From NCBI GenBank assembly GCA_016745215.1, contig CP050890.1, forward strand, positions 3,720,001 through 3,784,000: a stretch of DNA of 64,000 nucleotides, given 5' to 3'. Under the pieces are notes generated by a model that saw only the letters and a program-made list of their open reading frames with translations, did no database searches and was not told where the DNA came from. The number at the start of each line of letters is the position of its first letter. Position 1 is the stretch's first letter. A program made the translations under genes and the position numbers. This DNA is from Thiohalocapsa sp. PB-PSB1. Lineage in GTDB: Bacteria; Pseudomonadota; Gammaproteobacteria; Chromatiales; Chromatiaceae. Of the stretch, positions 17,070 to 26,731 are shown piece after piece.

Positions 17070-17765
17070 CATAGCCAATGGGTTAGGCCTCAGAATAATG
17101 TGATTGCTATCGGATGTGCTGTTTGAAGGGATTGTATCGCCTGCGTTACATGGCGCTTCCTGATCAACGCGATGTTGAGGTCGTACTCTGTTGCAGCGCG
17201 GCAAGAAGAGGCTCGCGCAGGGGAACCAAGAAAAAAGCTCGCGCGCAGATGCAAAGGCGGGGGGAAGAGAAGAGGAAGCTCGCGCAGAGACGCAGAGACG
17301 CAAAGGGAAGAAAGAGAAGTAGTCGACGTAACCAGCGCAATGTCCTCTTCTAGGGCGATTTCTGCCGAGAAACAGCCATCTGGGTTGTCTTCTCATGGCT
17401 ACTCAATAAGTGAGGGTGGCTTTTGTATCAATGACTTGCGGCCACAAACACGTTTTTATTCGGCAATCGCTATCCGTCCTTGGGCCAACCTGGACGCTCA
17501 GGGTGGCTTGGATTTCCTATCCGTAAGCCGGTCTACCGATGGTCCTTTCTCCCTTTCTGCTCTCGGCACATGGGAGTTGACGATGGTGCTTAGATCAATA
17601 TCCCGGTCAACCTCCAGAGCAAGCCACAACGCGCCAAACTCCTCGACTTTCAGCTCTGAAAGTTCTTGAGTGTGTCCCGCGGCAAGCGCAGCGACCTTTT
17701 CCGGGGAGCCGAGATAGACTAGATCCTAACTGGGACTGCCGAGAATATGATCCGTATCGCCATGC
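17070..17765. other. Intergenic debris with repeats
   Basis: No supported gene. It includes a GCAGAGACGCAGAGACGCAA motif at about 17281-17301, a motif GCGATTTCTGCCGAGAAACA at about 17354-17373 that recurs with changes at 47090-47109, and a lone 47-bp hairpin unit at 17478-17524. A minus-strand frame near 17577-17740 with a stop does not resemble a known family. Confidence 0.4.
17471..17524. repeat. Isolated 47-bp hairpin unit flanked by TATCCGT
   Basis: One full unit, identical to those at 12.7 and 14.1-14.4 kb, stands 3 kb away. It is preceded by TATCCGT (17471-17477) and also ends in TATCCGT (17518-17524), so a 40-bp hairpin core lies between 7-bp direct repeats. Confidence 0.85.
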
Positions 17766-18128
17766 TCAAGAAAACGCTTGCAAATTGCGGCTGAACTTTT
17801 GCCAGACAGACTCTAAGGTATACAACTGCCCGTCACGGTAAAAATCGGCAAGATTTTCTTTCTTCTTGGTATCCATGCTGACGATCGGATTGCCCGCGGC
17901 CTGATCGGCGGCTTTGCGTTGCGTGATCTTCTCGAATTGGGCATCGCGGTGTTTGATCTCGTCCTTCATGGTCGTTTTCTTCTGCGCTTTGCGGCGACGG
18001 TAGCCATGTTTTTTCAACAGCTTGCGCACGACCCATTGGCTGATCTGGATCTGATGATCTTCTCGCAATGCCGCGACAATCTTACCTAGGGTGAGGTTCG
18101 TCCAGCGGACCTGTTCATCCATCATCCT
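17766..18128 (-). pseudogene. ISAzo13-family transposase fragment
   Basis: VRWTNLTLGKIVAALREDHQ, then VVRKLLKKHGYRRRKAQKK and GNPIVSMDTKKKENLADFYR, match the middle of ISAzo13 transposases, where SMDTKKKE bears the first catalytic Asp. The N-terminus and the rest of the DDE domain are missing; unrelated codons extend the frame on both sides. Confidence 0.75.
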
Positions 18129-18235
18129 TTGAAGGCAGCATCCGCCCAGCAAACTTCTACCCAGCAAACGTCTACCCAGCAAATATCCGGTTTATCACGC
18201 CCTGATGTCATGCTTTTCGATCCCGATCCTGATCA

Positions 18236-18462
18236 AGTCGCGCCGGGCGGGCCGCGCTCTGGGGTATCTTCGGTTCGTTTGTCGAGAAGATAGTGGATTA
18301 CAGCTCTTCTCCCGGGCAAGGCGCGGGCTCGGGACCGCTTCGCTGGCATCATTTGCCTGGTCGCCCGCAAGCGGGCTCCTACGGCTGGTAGAGGTCCGTT
18401 GCGGGCGAGGTGCCTTGGTCCATCTGCGCGCTCTGCGTCTCTGCGGTGAAGCCTAATAATCT
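18236..18462. repeat. Dispersed repeat of about 220 bp, copy A
   Basis: It aligns along its length, with divergence, to 43563-43792. Shared blocks include CTGGGGTATCTTC, GATCCGCTGGCATC-like text, TCGCCCGCAAGCGGGCTCCT (a REP-type palindrome, 18361-18380) and CTCTGCGTCTCTGCGG (18431-18446). No protein is implied. Confidence 0.7.
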
Positions 18463-18671
18463 TTGAAAGCAACACCCCTGGATCGCGTTCCAATTGCTGA
18501 TTCCTGGCAAAAAATGACGAATATGCATTGTCCAGCTTGTCTGGTTGGCGAAGGCTTGCGAGTAGATTGGCACGCCCGGCTTCGCCATTAGCACTGGATG
18601 CCCTCGACGGCGAAATCGCCCGCTCCAGCTTCTCCATTCCAGCCTCGGGGCGATTGCCGGAGAATTGCCTG

Positions 18672-18696
18672 AAAAAGGGGCCGGCAGACCGGCCCC
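18672..18696 (-). terminator. Rho-independent terminator of the sulfur-globule gene
   Basis: On the minus strand GGGGCCGG-tctg-CCGGCCCC is followed by TTTTTC, an 8-bp perfect stem with a 4-base loop, about 40 bp after the stop codon of the leftward gene. A second hairpin, GCGACAGG/CCTGTCGC, precedes it. Confidence 0.85.
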
Positions 18697-18737
18697 GACA
18701 GGTTGCGACAGGCTGGCCGCCTGTCGCACAAGCGCTG

Positions 18738-19070
18738 TCAGCGCTCAGCACTCGCTTCCGGTGCTTTCGGTGTGGTCGGTGCTGCATAGGGATAGCCACC
18801 ATAGCCCCAGGGATATCCCCAGCCGCCCATATAGGGATAGCCGTAGCCGTAACCGGGATAGCCGTAGCCGTAGCCTGGATAGCCATAGCCATAGCCATAG
18901 CCGGGATAGCCATAACCATAGCCCGGATAACCGCCGTACCAGGGACCGCCATACCAGGGGCTGCCGTACCAAGGACCACCACCCCAAGAGCCCCAGAATG
19001 CTTGGGCGGGCGTGGCCAACATGGCCATGGCAAGTGCGGCGCCCATGGCGCTTAAAACAACCTTTGTCAT
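18738..19070 (-). CDS. Sulfur-globule envelope protein, Sgp-like
   Basis: 110 residues from ATG 19070, with GGAGG seven bases upstream. A 24-residue signal peptide ends TPAQA. The mature part is almost only Gly, Tyr, Pro and Trp: a WGGGPWYGSPWYGGPWYGG stretch and then repeats of GYGYPGYG. This is the composition and layout of the Sgp proteins that coat periplasmic sulfur globules in Chromatiaceae; which paralogue (A, B or C) cannot be said. The longer frame that contains it upstream of this ATG is antisense to the neighbouring kinase gene. It has its own promoter region and terminator, so it is likely monocistronic. Confidence 0.8.
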   Translation of the reverse strand: MTKVVLSAMGAALAMAMLATPAQAFWGSWGGGPWYGSPWYGGPWYGGYPGYGYGYPGYGYGYGYPGYGYGYPGYGYGYPYMGGWGYPWGYGGYPYAAPTTPKAPEASAER

Positions 19071-19134
19071 CGGAAACCTCCCGATTATTTGTTGGTGAGA
19101 ACAGGCATAATGGGGATTGCTGACCCCGGCCGAA

Positions 19135-19140
19135 AGTATA
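19135..19140 (-). promoter_or_regulatory. Possible -10 element of the sulfur-globule gene
   Basis: TATACT on the minus strand about 65 bp before the ATG fits a sigma70 -10 box. No good -35 lies at the proper distance, so another activator or sigma factor may be involved. Confidence 0.35.
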
Positions 19141-19227
19141 GCGAAAAAACCTCGTTTTGGTAGATAGAAACTCAATTCCGCGTAATCTCGCCTTGCTGCA
19201 TGCGAACGCTCTCGCATCGAATTCGCC

Positions 19228-22200
19228 TCAGGGTTGGGAGCCATTGGTCGGTGTATCCTGGGCCAGTCTGAATCCGACGAAGCTGTAGCGTGCTTCCGGG
19301 AAGTTTCTGTTTCGATACGCCGAGCGGACCGCCGAGGGTCCGCTGTTCCAGGCGCCGCCGCGCATGACGCGAGCAGCGTCCGATGTGGGCAGGGCGCAGA
19401 CTTTTTCGGACCCGCTGAAATCGGCGTCGTAGACTGAGCAGGTCCATTCCCAGAGATTGCCGAGCATGTCATGCAGACCGAATGGGTTCGCGCCAAACTG
19501 ACCGGTCGGAGCAACCCATTCGTGCTGGTCGTCACAAGGGAAACCATCCGCCCATCCGTGGCCCTCGTCCGCCACGCTCGCGTTCCGGCAGGCATCCTGG
19601 TCGATGCCGTTGCCCCAGTAGCGAGACGAACGAGTACCAGCGCGCGCGGCATATTCCCACTCGGCCTCGGTGGGTAGTCGAAAGCCACGTCCCGTTTGCT
19701 GGTTCAGCCATGCGATATAGGCGCGGGTATCGTTCCAGCTGACGCAGGCGACCGGAGCCTTTGGCCGATTCGGCGGCTGCTGAGTAGGCTTTCGCCATTG
19801 CGCCCATGCCTGATATTGCCATGCCGCGGTGGCATTCTCGGCATCAAAGGTCCAACACCCATACTGGCCGCCTACACCGCGCTCGGCGTCGGTTCGATAC
19901 TGGGTGTCTTGGACAAAGCGTTCGAAGTCGCTCACCTGGACTTCGAATTTGGCGAGCATAAAATCATCCACGCAGACCCTGTGCTGGCGTTCGTCCGGTT
20001 CCCTTCCGGCCTCATTCGATGGGCTGCCCATGTTGAAACAGCCGCCCTGAATAGCCAGCATTTCCGGGAGTAAGTGGCGCTGCGTCAAGTCGAGATCGCG
20101 CGTCAGATCCGCCAGCCTTGGGTGCTCGGGTTGGAGTTCACGCAGCGCAGACAGGGCGCGCTCCGCGTCCTCGAGATCATGCTCCGACAGTGCTGTCGAT
20201 GCCCGCTCTGCATAGGCGTTGCCGATCTTCGCCAGTGCATCCTGCGCGGGCTGGTGGTCAGGGTTGATTGCAAGGGCGCGCCGAAAACAGCTGGTTGCTT
20301 GCTGAAGCTGGTCCAGATCCAGTGTTTTCCCCTCCAGCATGGCATTGCATTCGGTTAGGATGTGCGCGAGGGCATCGCGTTGCGCCAGGGCATCAGTTAA
20401 CTCGTTGCGGTACTTTTCAATCCGAGCATCGTCCGGGGTGAGAATCAATGCTTGTTCAGCAAGCGCAATCGCTTGTTTTAATTTTCCTTGTGCCTGCTGC
20501 TGACGCGCCTGCCGCAGCACATCAGCAGCCCTTTGCCGTTGCTGTTGTTGGATTTCGCGTTGAGCCGCGCTGCGCAATTGCAGCAATTCTGCATGACTGG
20601 GATCGAGCCGCAGACCAGTTTCGATGCGTGCCAGACTTTGTTCGAATTCTCCACGCTGCTGAAACTGGCGCGCTGTTAGGATCGCCTGCGCGAGGCTTTC
20701 ACGGCGTTTGGACTCGGCCTCGACTGCGGCACGCATCCGTACCAGATCCGCATCTTCGGGCGCCAGGGCAAGCGCCTCTTGCGTGTATTCTAGGGCTTCA
20801 TCCAGATCGCCACGGGCCAGGCTCTCGCGCGCACGCTCGAGCAGTTGTTTTACGCGTTTGTGTTCCATTGTGGCCAGCACTGCGTTGCGGAGGCTGACCA
20901 GACTCGGTTCATCCGGGGCCTTGACCAACGCTTGGTCGAGCAACTCGAGACTCTTTGCGTCATCGCCTTGCGCGCGTGCCTGGCGTGCGTCTTCCAATTG
21001 TTCGCTGACCCAGGTTTTATGCAACTGTTGTTGTCGGGCCTGGAATTGCTCCCTCAGCCGTATCAGGTCAGGATCATCCGGAGCGAGCGCTAGGGCTTGG
21101 GAAATACGCTGCATGCCTTGTTCCAACGCCCCGTCATTCAGCAGATCGCGTGCCTCTTCCTTGGCAGCGACAACCTGCTTTTCACGCTGTAATTGTGCCT
21201 GAACCGAAATGCGCAGGGAGGCAAATTCCCGATTGTCCGGGGAGAGCTGTAAGCCTTCTTCAATCAACGCGAGGCTTGTCTCCAGCTTGCCCTGATCGCG
21301 TGCGGACCGGGCTTGCGCAAGTCGTTCAGCTGCTTGTGCCTGCTGTTGCTCGTTCAGCCTTTGCATTAGTTGATCGCGCAGGCGAGTCAGCTCAGGGAAT
21401 TCGGGTAACTGCTGTAATCCTTGGCGAATCAGCTCCAGACTCTGTTCCAGATCCGCGCGTTGCGCGGCTCGTTGCGCCTGCTGCATCAGGTCGCGAACCT
21501 GTAGATGTGTCGCGAAATAGTCGCGTAATACGGTCAGCCGAGGATCGCCCGGCGTCGTCGTTAGTCCCTGATCGACAAGATCGATACTGCGCTCGATCTC
21601 GTTGCGCTGAAAGTGGGCGATGGCAAGCTGTTCATATTTGGTTGCGGTGGCAGGTCGGTCTGCCGATGCCGCCGGCAAATCGACGTCGATGATTGCTGGG
21701 GACTTACCGAACTGCTGGTGGTCCAGCAGATACCAGCCGATCCCAACGGCAATGACGATCAGCAGCATACCGACGACCAGGCGTGCAGAGCCTAACCCAC
21801 CGCGGCGCTGCTTGGTGGCACTCGACTTGGCGGATGCGTGGGTTTTTTCTGCTTCGTCGTGCGGCTGATTGGAAGAGCTATCCGCCGTCGACGGCGCGCT
21901 GCTCCGTGCCTGCTCCGCGACCGGATCGCGTCGGCTCCGGGTCGCGGGCTTGACCACGGTCGGTGCATACACATCAGGTGTCTGAGTGCCGAGCAACAGC
22001 TCGCGCCATTGCGCGACCGATTGTGGCCGTTCGTCAGGCTTCAGTGCACATGCGCGATCGATGGCGTTCAGGAATGCCTCGGGATAGAGCCCTTTACAGA
22101 CCTCCCTCGCCGGCGGTTGCGGATCTGCCAGCAGTCGCTGCGACGCGCTGCGCGGCGATGTTCCGGTGACCGCACGATACAGCGTGGCGCCCAAGCCGTA

Positions 22201-22854
22201 GATATCGGTCCACGCGCCTTGTTCGCCGATGTCCTGATGTTGTTCCAGCGCCGCATACAGCGGCGTGTAGGTTGCGAACACTGATCTTTCGCCGCTTCTG
22301 GCGACGTAGCGGGCTGCTCCGAAGTCGATCAGAACCGGCGATCCGTCCGCGCGGATCAGAATGTTCGCCGGTTTGATGTCACGATGGACGATGCCGGAGG
22401 AATGCACCCGCTCCAGGCCGTCCAGCAACGGTTCGACGATCCTGCGTAATTCTTCGAACGCCAGCGCGCCGCGCTCTTCGAGCACTACTGACAATGGCCT
22501 TCCATGTTCGAACTCCATGAACATGTACGCGCTTCCGTTGAGCTCGCGATAACGCGTGACGCGCACGATGTTTCGGTGGGGCAGGGGATGCCCGAGGCTC
22601 CAGAGCGTCTTCGCCTCGTCCAAGAAGCGACCGAGCGCCCAGCAGAATGCCTCGGTCGTGGCCTCCGACAGTGGCACGATCTGGCCATCCAATTGTCGGG
22701 TGGCCAGGTCTGTTGGCAGGAACTCCTTGATTGCGACCGTCTCATCTAGGTAGGTATTGTCGCATTGGTAGACGACACCGAAAGCGCCGGTCCCGAGAAC
22801 CTGTACAATCCGGAACTCTTCGATCATGGCGCCGATCGGGAGTGCCTGATTCAT
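19228..22854 (-). CDS. ppkA: T6SS-associated Ser/Thr protein kinase PpkA with SUMF1/FGE-like domain
   Basis: 1208 residues. Kinase domain at about 14-290: glycine loop LGTGAFGVVY (20-29), ATP lysine K43 in VAIKEF, catalytic HRD 157-159 in HRDIKPANIL, and DFG in LIDFGAARY. One membrane segment follows near residue 355-375 (VGMLLIVIAVGIGWYLL). Next come eight or so tandem repeats of about 65 residues with the pattern LxxALxLxPDDPxLxxLR, TPR-like. The C-terminal 250 residues form a formylglycine-generating-enzyme/SUMF1-like domain (GGCFNMGS, LPTEAEWEYAARAG, MLGNLWEWT, RGGAWN). It should phosphorylate Fha and so switch on T6SS assembly, opposed by PppA. It is transcribed away from the rest of the locus. 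Confidence 0.85.
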   Translation of the reverse strand: MNQALPIGAMIEEFRIVQVLGTGAFGVVYQCDNTYLDETVAIKEFLPTDLATRQLDGQIVPLSEATTEAFCWALGRFLDEAKTLWSLGHPLPHRNIVRVTRYRELNGSAYMFMEFEHGRPLSVVLEERGALAFEELRRIVEPLLDGLERVHSSGIVHRDIKPANILIRADGSPVLIDFGAARYVARSGERSVFATYTPLYAALEQHQDIGEQGAWTDIYGLGATLYRAVTGTSPRSASQRLLADPQPPAREVCKGLYPEAFLNAIDRACALKPDERPQSVAQWRELLLGTQTPDVYAPTVVKPATRSRRDPVAEQARSSAPSTADSSSNQPHDEAEKTHASAKSSATKQRRGGLGSARLVVGMLLIVIAVGIGWYLLDHQQFGKSPAIIDVDLPAASADRPATATKYEQLAIAHFQRNEIERSIDLVDQGLTTTPGDPRLTVLRDYFATHLQVRDLMQQAQRAAQRADLEQSLELIRQGLQQLPEFPELTRLRDQLMQRLNEQQQAQAAERLAQARSARDQGKLETSLALIEEGLQLSPDNREFASLRISVQAQLQREKQVVAAKEEARDLLNDGALEQGMQRISQALALAPDDPDLIRLREQFQARQQQLHKTWVSEQLEDARQARAQGDDAKSLELLDQALVKAPDEPSLVSLRNAVLATMEHKRVKQLLERARESLARGDLDEALEYTQEALALAPEDADLVRMRAAVEAESKRRESLAQAILTARQFQQRGEFEQSLARIETGLRLDPSHAELLQLRSAAQREIQQQQRQRAADVLRQARQQQAQGKLKQAIALAEQALILTPDDARIEKYRNELTDALAQRDALAHILTECNAMLEGKTLDLDQLQQATSCFRRALAINPDHQPAQDALAKIGNAYAERASTALSEHDLEDAERALSALRELQPEHPRLADLTRDLDLTQRHLLPEMLAIQGGCFNMGSPSNEAGREPDERQHRVCVDDFMLAKFEVQVSDFERFVQDTQYRTDAERGVGGQYGCWTFDAENATAAWQYQAWAQWRKPTQQPPNRPKAPVACVSWNDTRAYIAWLNQQTGRGFRLPTEAEWEYAARAGTRSSRYWGNGIDQDACRNASVADEGHGWADGFPCDDQHEWVAPTGQFGANPFGLHDMLGNLWEWTCSVYDADFSGSEKVCALPTSDAARVMRGGAWNSGPSAVRSAYRNRNFPEARYSFVGFRLAQDTPTNGSQP

Positions 22855-23020
22855 GTTTTATCCTGGTGATTGTTTCTGAACCGTAGCATCGTAAATATAG
22901 AAGTTGGTATAGAACCGATGTGGGTGACCACTGATCGCTTCTCTTGTCTATCGCGGTTGACAATCAGCCCCGAGTCTTTGAAGAATTGGAGTATGGCAAT
23001 TGCCGACTATGGGGTTTTGC
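22855..23020. promoter_or_regulatory. Divergent promoter region between ppkA and the fha-tss operon
   Basis: 166 bp between divergent starts. It must hold promoters for both directions, but I cannot define reliable -35/-10 pairs. No gene is here. Confidence 0.5.
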
Positions 23021-24739
23021 ATGGGATTGGTCGTTACAGTCAGCGCTTACAATGGTTTACCTCCACGAGATCCGGTGAGCCTTTGCGTGCGCAATGAGGT
23101 TCAAGTGCTGGGTCGTCATCCGGACTGTCAGCTTGAACTACCGGACCCGGAGTGTTCGGTGTCGGGACGGCATGCGCTGATCGCGCCGGCCGGTGATGGC
23201 TATACGATTACCGATATCAGCACCAACGGCACTTTTCTAAACGATGCGCTGGAACCGATCCCTGCTAATCAGCCGGTTGGGTTGAACCACGGCGATCGGC
23301 TGTCGATCGGTCCCTATCTTTTACAAGTGACGTTGGAACAGGATAGCGCACTTGCGGTCACCGACCCATTTGCGACAGATCCGCAGGCCGCATTACCCGG
23401 ATTGCCGCACACCAGCACGACCCCGGATATTCTGGAATTGCTCGATGCCGGATCAAATTCCGCACAATCCTGCGACTCGTCGGCAGATGAGGTCGAAGGA
23501 TCAGGTTTGACAAGTTTGAATGCATCTCCATTGCTGACCGACGAACAGGACCGATCAGCGCATTCCTCAAGCGGCCCAGAGAGGCAGCCGCCTTCCGTTG
23601 AACAGATGCATCTGGGCGTGCCGACCATGGCCCCCGCCCCGGATGCGAAATCCGCGCCCCCTCAAACAACATCGGAAGCGCCGGCAGAGACATCGCCTAT
23701 GGATGATCCGTTTGCCAGGGCTGCGTTAGCAAAGGCTCCATTACCAAAGGAGAACGTACAGCCAACATCCGCTATTCCCGATGATTACGATCTTCTGAGC
23801 GATGCTTTTGGCCCAGCGGATGTTGAACAACCGCGGAACCCGGAGCCCGCTTTTATACCTCCAGAGCCGGTTTCGGGACCAGACACGCATACCTCGGAAG
23901 TTGCGCAGATCGAGCACAGCAACAACGTCATCCCTGCACCCGACCGCGACGAGACCAGCGACGCCGACCAGGCAACGGCCATGTTACCGGCGTCCGGCGT
24001 TGCGATCGGCGCACCCGGCGACGCACAGGCATTGCCCCAGGCGATGCCGGCCACCGCGACCGGTAGGCCGATTCCCGCAAGTGAGTCAATTCGGCAACCA
24101 GCTCCAGCCGATTCCACCCCGCCTGCTGCGGGCGCATCAGCTGAACTGAATGCGTTCCTGGCTGGCCTCGGCATGCAGGAGATCGGCGCGATTTCTGATC
24201 CAGAAGCCATGCTGCGCACCTCCGGACAACTGTTGCGCATCGCCACCGAAGGCATGCTGGCGGTCATGATGGCGCGCTCCAGTTTCAAAAGCGAGTTACG
24301 GCTCGAGGTGACGACCATCCGCTCGCGCGAGAACAATCCGTTCCAATTTTGTGCCGATGCCGATGATGTGCTCGATCGGCTGTTATTGCGTCACGCTCGC
24401 GGTTTCCTTGAACCAACGACCGCGGTGGAAAAGACCTTCGAGGATATTCAGGCGCACCAAATGGCCATAATTGCCGGCCTGCGCGCCGCGTTGAAGGCGC
24501 TTCTTGCCCGCTTCGATCCGGCGCTGCTGGAGCAGCAAGTCGACAGCGACTCCGGTCTGCAAAGGCTGTTGCCCATGGCGCGCAAGTCGAAATGTTGGGA
24601 TCTTTTTGTTGCCACCTTTGATCAGGTAGCGGACGATGCATCAGAAGATTTCATGCGCTTGTTCGGCGACGCCTTCAATCGTGCGTACGAAGAGCAAATT
24701 CAGCGCCTGCGCCAGGTAAAACAAGGCAATATGAATTAA
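23021..24739 (+). CDS. tagH: T6SS FHA-domain protein (Fha/TagH)
   Basis: About 572 residues. The start at 23021 gives MGLVVTVSAYNGLPPRDPVS, as in TagH proteins, with GGGG just upstream; a TTG at 23000 and an ATG at 23009 are less likely. The N-terminal FHA domain (about 1-100) has GRHPDCQLELPDPECSVSGR and then HALI and STNGTFLND, the phosphothreonine-binding residues GR, SxxH and NG. A long Pro/Ala/Ser linker follows. The C-terminal 200 residues (FLAGLGMQEIGAISDPEAML onward) are the TagH C-terminal domain. It is the phosphorylated output switch of the PpkA/PppA circuit and is the first gene of the rightward operon. Confidence 0.85.
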   Translation: MGLVVTVSAYNGLPPRDPVSLCVRNEVQVLGRHPDCQLELPDPECSVSGRHALIAPAGDGYTITDISTNGTFLNDALEPIPANQPVGLNHGDRLSIGPYLLQVTLEQDSALAVTDPFATDPQAALPGLPHTSTTPDILELLDAGSNSAQSCDSSADEVEGSGLTSLNASPLLTDEQDRSAHSSSGPERQPPSVEQMHLGVPTMAPAPDAKSAPPQTTSEAPAETSPMDDPFARAALAKAPLPKENVQPTSAIPDDYDLLSDAFGPADVEQPRNPEPAFIPPEPVSGPDTHTSEVAQIEHSNNVIPAPDRDETSDADQATAMLPASGVAIGAPGDAQALPQAMPATATGRPIPASESIRQPAPADSTPPAAGASAELNAFLAGLGMQEIGAISDPEAMLRTSGQLLRIATEGMLAVMMARSSFKSELRLEVTTIRSRENNPFQFCADADDVLDRLLLRHARGFLEPTTAVEKTFEDIQAHQMAIIAGLRAALKALLARFDPALLEQQVDSDSGLQRLLPMARKSKCWDLFVATFDQVADDASEDFMRLFGDAFNRAYEEQIQRLRQVKQGNMN

Positions 24740-24862
24740 AGCGATTGGCGGAAAAGACAGGCGCTCTGGTGTATTCTTCAATAGAAATTCCTTAAGCTGC
24801 AAGTGCATCGGCATGCCATCGCTACCGTTGTTGCTTCCTCGAGATGACCGGAAGTCGGAATC

Positions 24863-25369
24863 ATGCAAATACGAATACTGAATACGCGGTTGCTCGAGTT
24901 GACCCAAGTCACTGCGATTTTGCTGCTGCCTGCTCTGTTGCTGCTGCAAGGCTGTGGTGGAGCAGAGGCGCCGACGCGTCCGGAGCCGGCCAGGATGCAG
25001 GCCTACCTGGTGGCGACCGACGATCTGAACAGCGGTGCGGGCGGAGTCGGCTTGCCGGTGCAGGTACGTCTGTACGAGCTGAAATCCACTGGTGCTTTTT
25101 CCGGCGCCGATTTTTTCAGTCTGTACCAAAAGGAATCAGAAATTCTGGGTGCGGAGCTGGTTGCCAGGGAGGAGTTGAGTCTGACGCCTGGACAAGCCCT
25201 GCGGCTGGAAAAGACGCTGCCACCGGAGTCCGCCTTCATCGGCGTCGTTGCTGCATTTCGCGACATCGACCGTGCGCAGTGGCGCGATGTTGCACGCTTA
25301 AAGCCAAATCATGCCAATCAGGTTACGGTCAAGGTTACGGCCGACAGTATTACCGTGGCCGCCCAATAA
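24863..25369 (+). CDS. tssJ: T6SS outer-membrane lipoprotein TssJ
   Basis: 168 residues. A lipoprotein signal with lipobox LQGC places the acylated cysteine at residue 31. The mature part is rich in beta strands: LPVQVRLYELKSTGAFSGAD, then ADFFSLYQKE and FIGVVAAFRDID, typical of TssJ (SciN). It anchors TssM at the outer membrane. It lies in order before TssK, TssL and TssM. Confidence 0.9.
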   Translation: MQIRILNTRLLELTQVTAILLLPALLLLQGCGGAEAPTRPEPARMQAYLVATDDLNSGAGGVGLPVQVRLYELKSTGAFSGADFFSLYQKESEILGAELVAREELSLTPGQALRLEKTLPPESAFIGVVAAFRDIDRAQWRDVARLKPNHANQVTVKVTADSITVAAQ

Positions 25370-25390
25370 GCAAACAGGAAGGAGCAAATC

Positions 25391-26728
25391 GTGGCCTGGA
25401 CGAATCGCGTGATCTGGTCGGAAGGATTGTTCCTGAAGCCGCATCACTTCCAACAGCAGGATCGTTATATCGAACACCTTGTGGCATCGTCTTGCCGAAC
25501 CGGGGAGCGCTTTGCCTGGGGAATGCGGCGTTTGGAATTCGACCGCGATCTGCTGGCGCTTGGAAAGCTCAGTTTGACCGAGGTGGTCGGGCTGCTGCCC
25601 GATGCCACCCCGGTGCATGCACCGACCAACGACCCGCTGCCCGCGCCGATCGCCCCGACCGGCGATGTTGCCGGGCAGGTCGTTTACTTAGCCGTGCCGT
25701 TGCGCCGCCCGAACATGCGCGAGAGCGGAGGCGCAGACGACCCAGGGTCGATGCTGCGTTATCGGGCCGGCGAAGAAACTATCCGCGACAATGCCGGGGA
25801 TGCACAAACCGAGGAGGTACTGGAGGTTGGGCGGCTCGATCTGCGCTTATTGCTGGAACGCGATAACCGCAACGGTTTCGCCTGTTGCGGCGTCGCACGC
25901 TTGCTGGAGTGTCGTGCCGATGGGCAATTATTGCTCGATCCCGACTACATCCCGCCCTGTATCGAGAACGCGGCCAGCCAGCGTTTGCTCGGGTTTGCGG
26001 AAGAACTGCTCGGCCTCTGCCGTCGACGCGCCGATGCGCTGGCCGCACGGGTTCAAGCCGGCGCTGGCGGAGGCGTGTCTGAATGGGCCAATTTCCTGCT
26101 GTTGCAGGTGCTCAATCGCAACCAGCCATTGCTTGTGCATCTGGTCGAGTTGGCCGGGCGTCATCATCCCGAGAATCTGTACCGCGACTTGCTGCAGCTG
26201 GCAGGAGAACTGTCAACCTTCAGCACGGACGAAAAACGGCCGCCGGCTTTTCCCGTCTATCGACACGAGGATCTGGACACGACCTTCAGCCCCGTTTTCG
26301 ATTTCCTGCGGCAAGCTCTGAGCCGCGAGGGCGTCGAGCGTGCAATACCGATCCCTATCCAGCAGCGTAAGTACGGCTTTCGAGTGGCCTTGGTCGCGGA
26401 CCCGTCATTGCTCGCCGATGCGCGTTTTGTATTGGCGGCCAAGGCCAGCGTCGATGCAGAAAAATTGCGCCGTCGCTTTCCCGCCCAGGCTAAGCTTGGG
26501 CCGGTGGACAAGATTCAGGAACTGGTCAAGTTGGCCTTGCCCGGCATCGCCCTGTATCCGATGCCGGTGGCCCCGATGGAATTGCCCTATCACGCGGGCT
26601 TCAATTATTTCGAGCTTGACCGCGGCAGCGAATACTGGAAACAGCTCGCGGCCTCGAGTGGCTTCGGAATGCATGTCGGCGGCGAGTATCCAGACCTGGA
26701 ATTGGAGCTCTGGGCCATTCGCGAGTAA
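25391..26728 (+). CDS. tssK: T6SS baseplate subunit TssK
   Basis: 445 residues, GTG start with AAGGAG eight bases upstream. NRVIWSEGLFLKPHHFQQQD (residues 5-24) is the invariant opening of TssK, and FGMHVGGEYPDLELELWAIR the C-terminal end. TssK joins the baseplate wedge to the TssJLM membrane complex. The stop is 3 bp before tssL, so they are co-transcribed. Confidence 0.95.
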   Translation: MAWTNRVIWSEGLFLKPHHFQQQDRYIEHLVASSCRTGERFAWGMRRLEFDRDLLALGKLSLTEVVGLLPDATPVHAPTNDPLPAPIAPTGDVAGQVVYLAVPLRRPNMRESGGADDPGSMLRYRAGEETIRDNAGDAQTEEVLEVGRLDLRLLLERDNRNGFACCGVARLLECRADGQLLLDPDYIPPCIENAASQRLLGFAEELLGLCRRRADALAARVQAGAGGGVSEWANFLLLQVLNRNQPLLVHLVELAGRHHPENLYRDLLQLAGELSTFSTDEKRPPAFPVYRHEDLDTTFSPVFDFLRQALSREGVERAIPIPIQQRKYGFRVALVADPSLLADARFVLAAKASVDAEKLRRRFPAQAKLGPVDKIQELVKLALPGIALYPMPVAPMELPYHAGFNYFELDRGSEYWKQLAASSGFGMHVGGEYPDLELELWAIRE

Positions 26729-26731
26729 CCC

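Noticed and set aside
18738..19688. 316-codon minus-strand gene
   Set aside because: Everything upstream of the ATG at 19070 is another frame of the PpkA C-terminus; only the last 110 codons, with signal peptide and ribosome site, are a gene.
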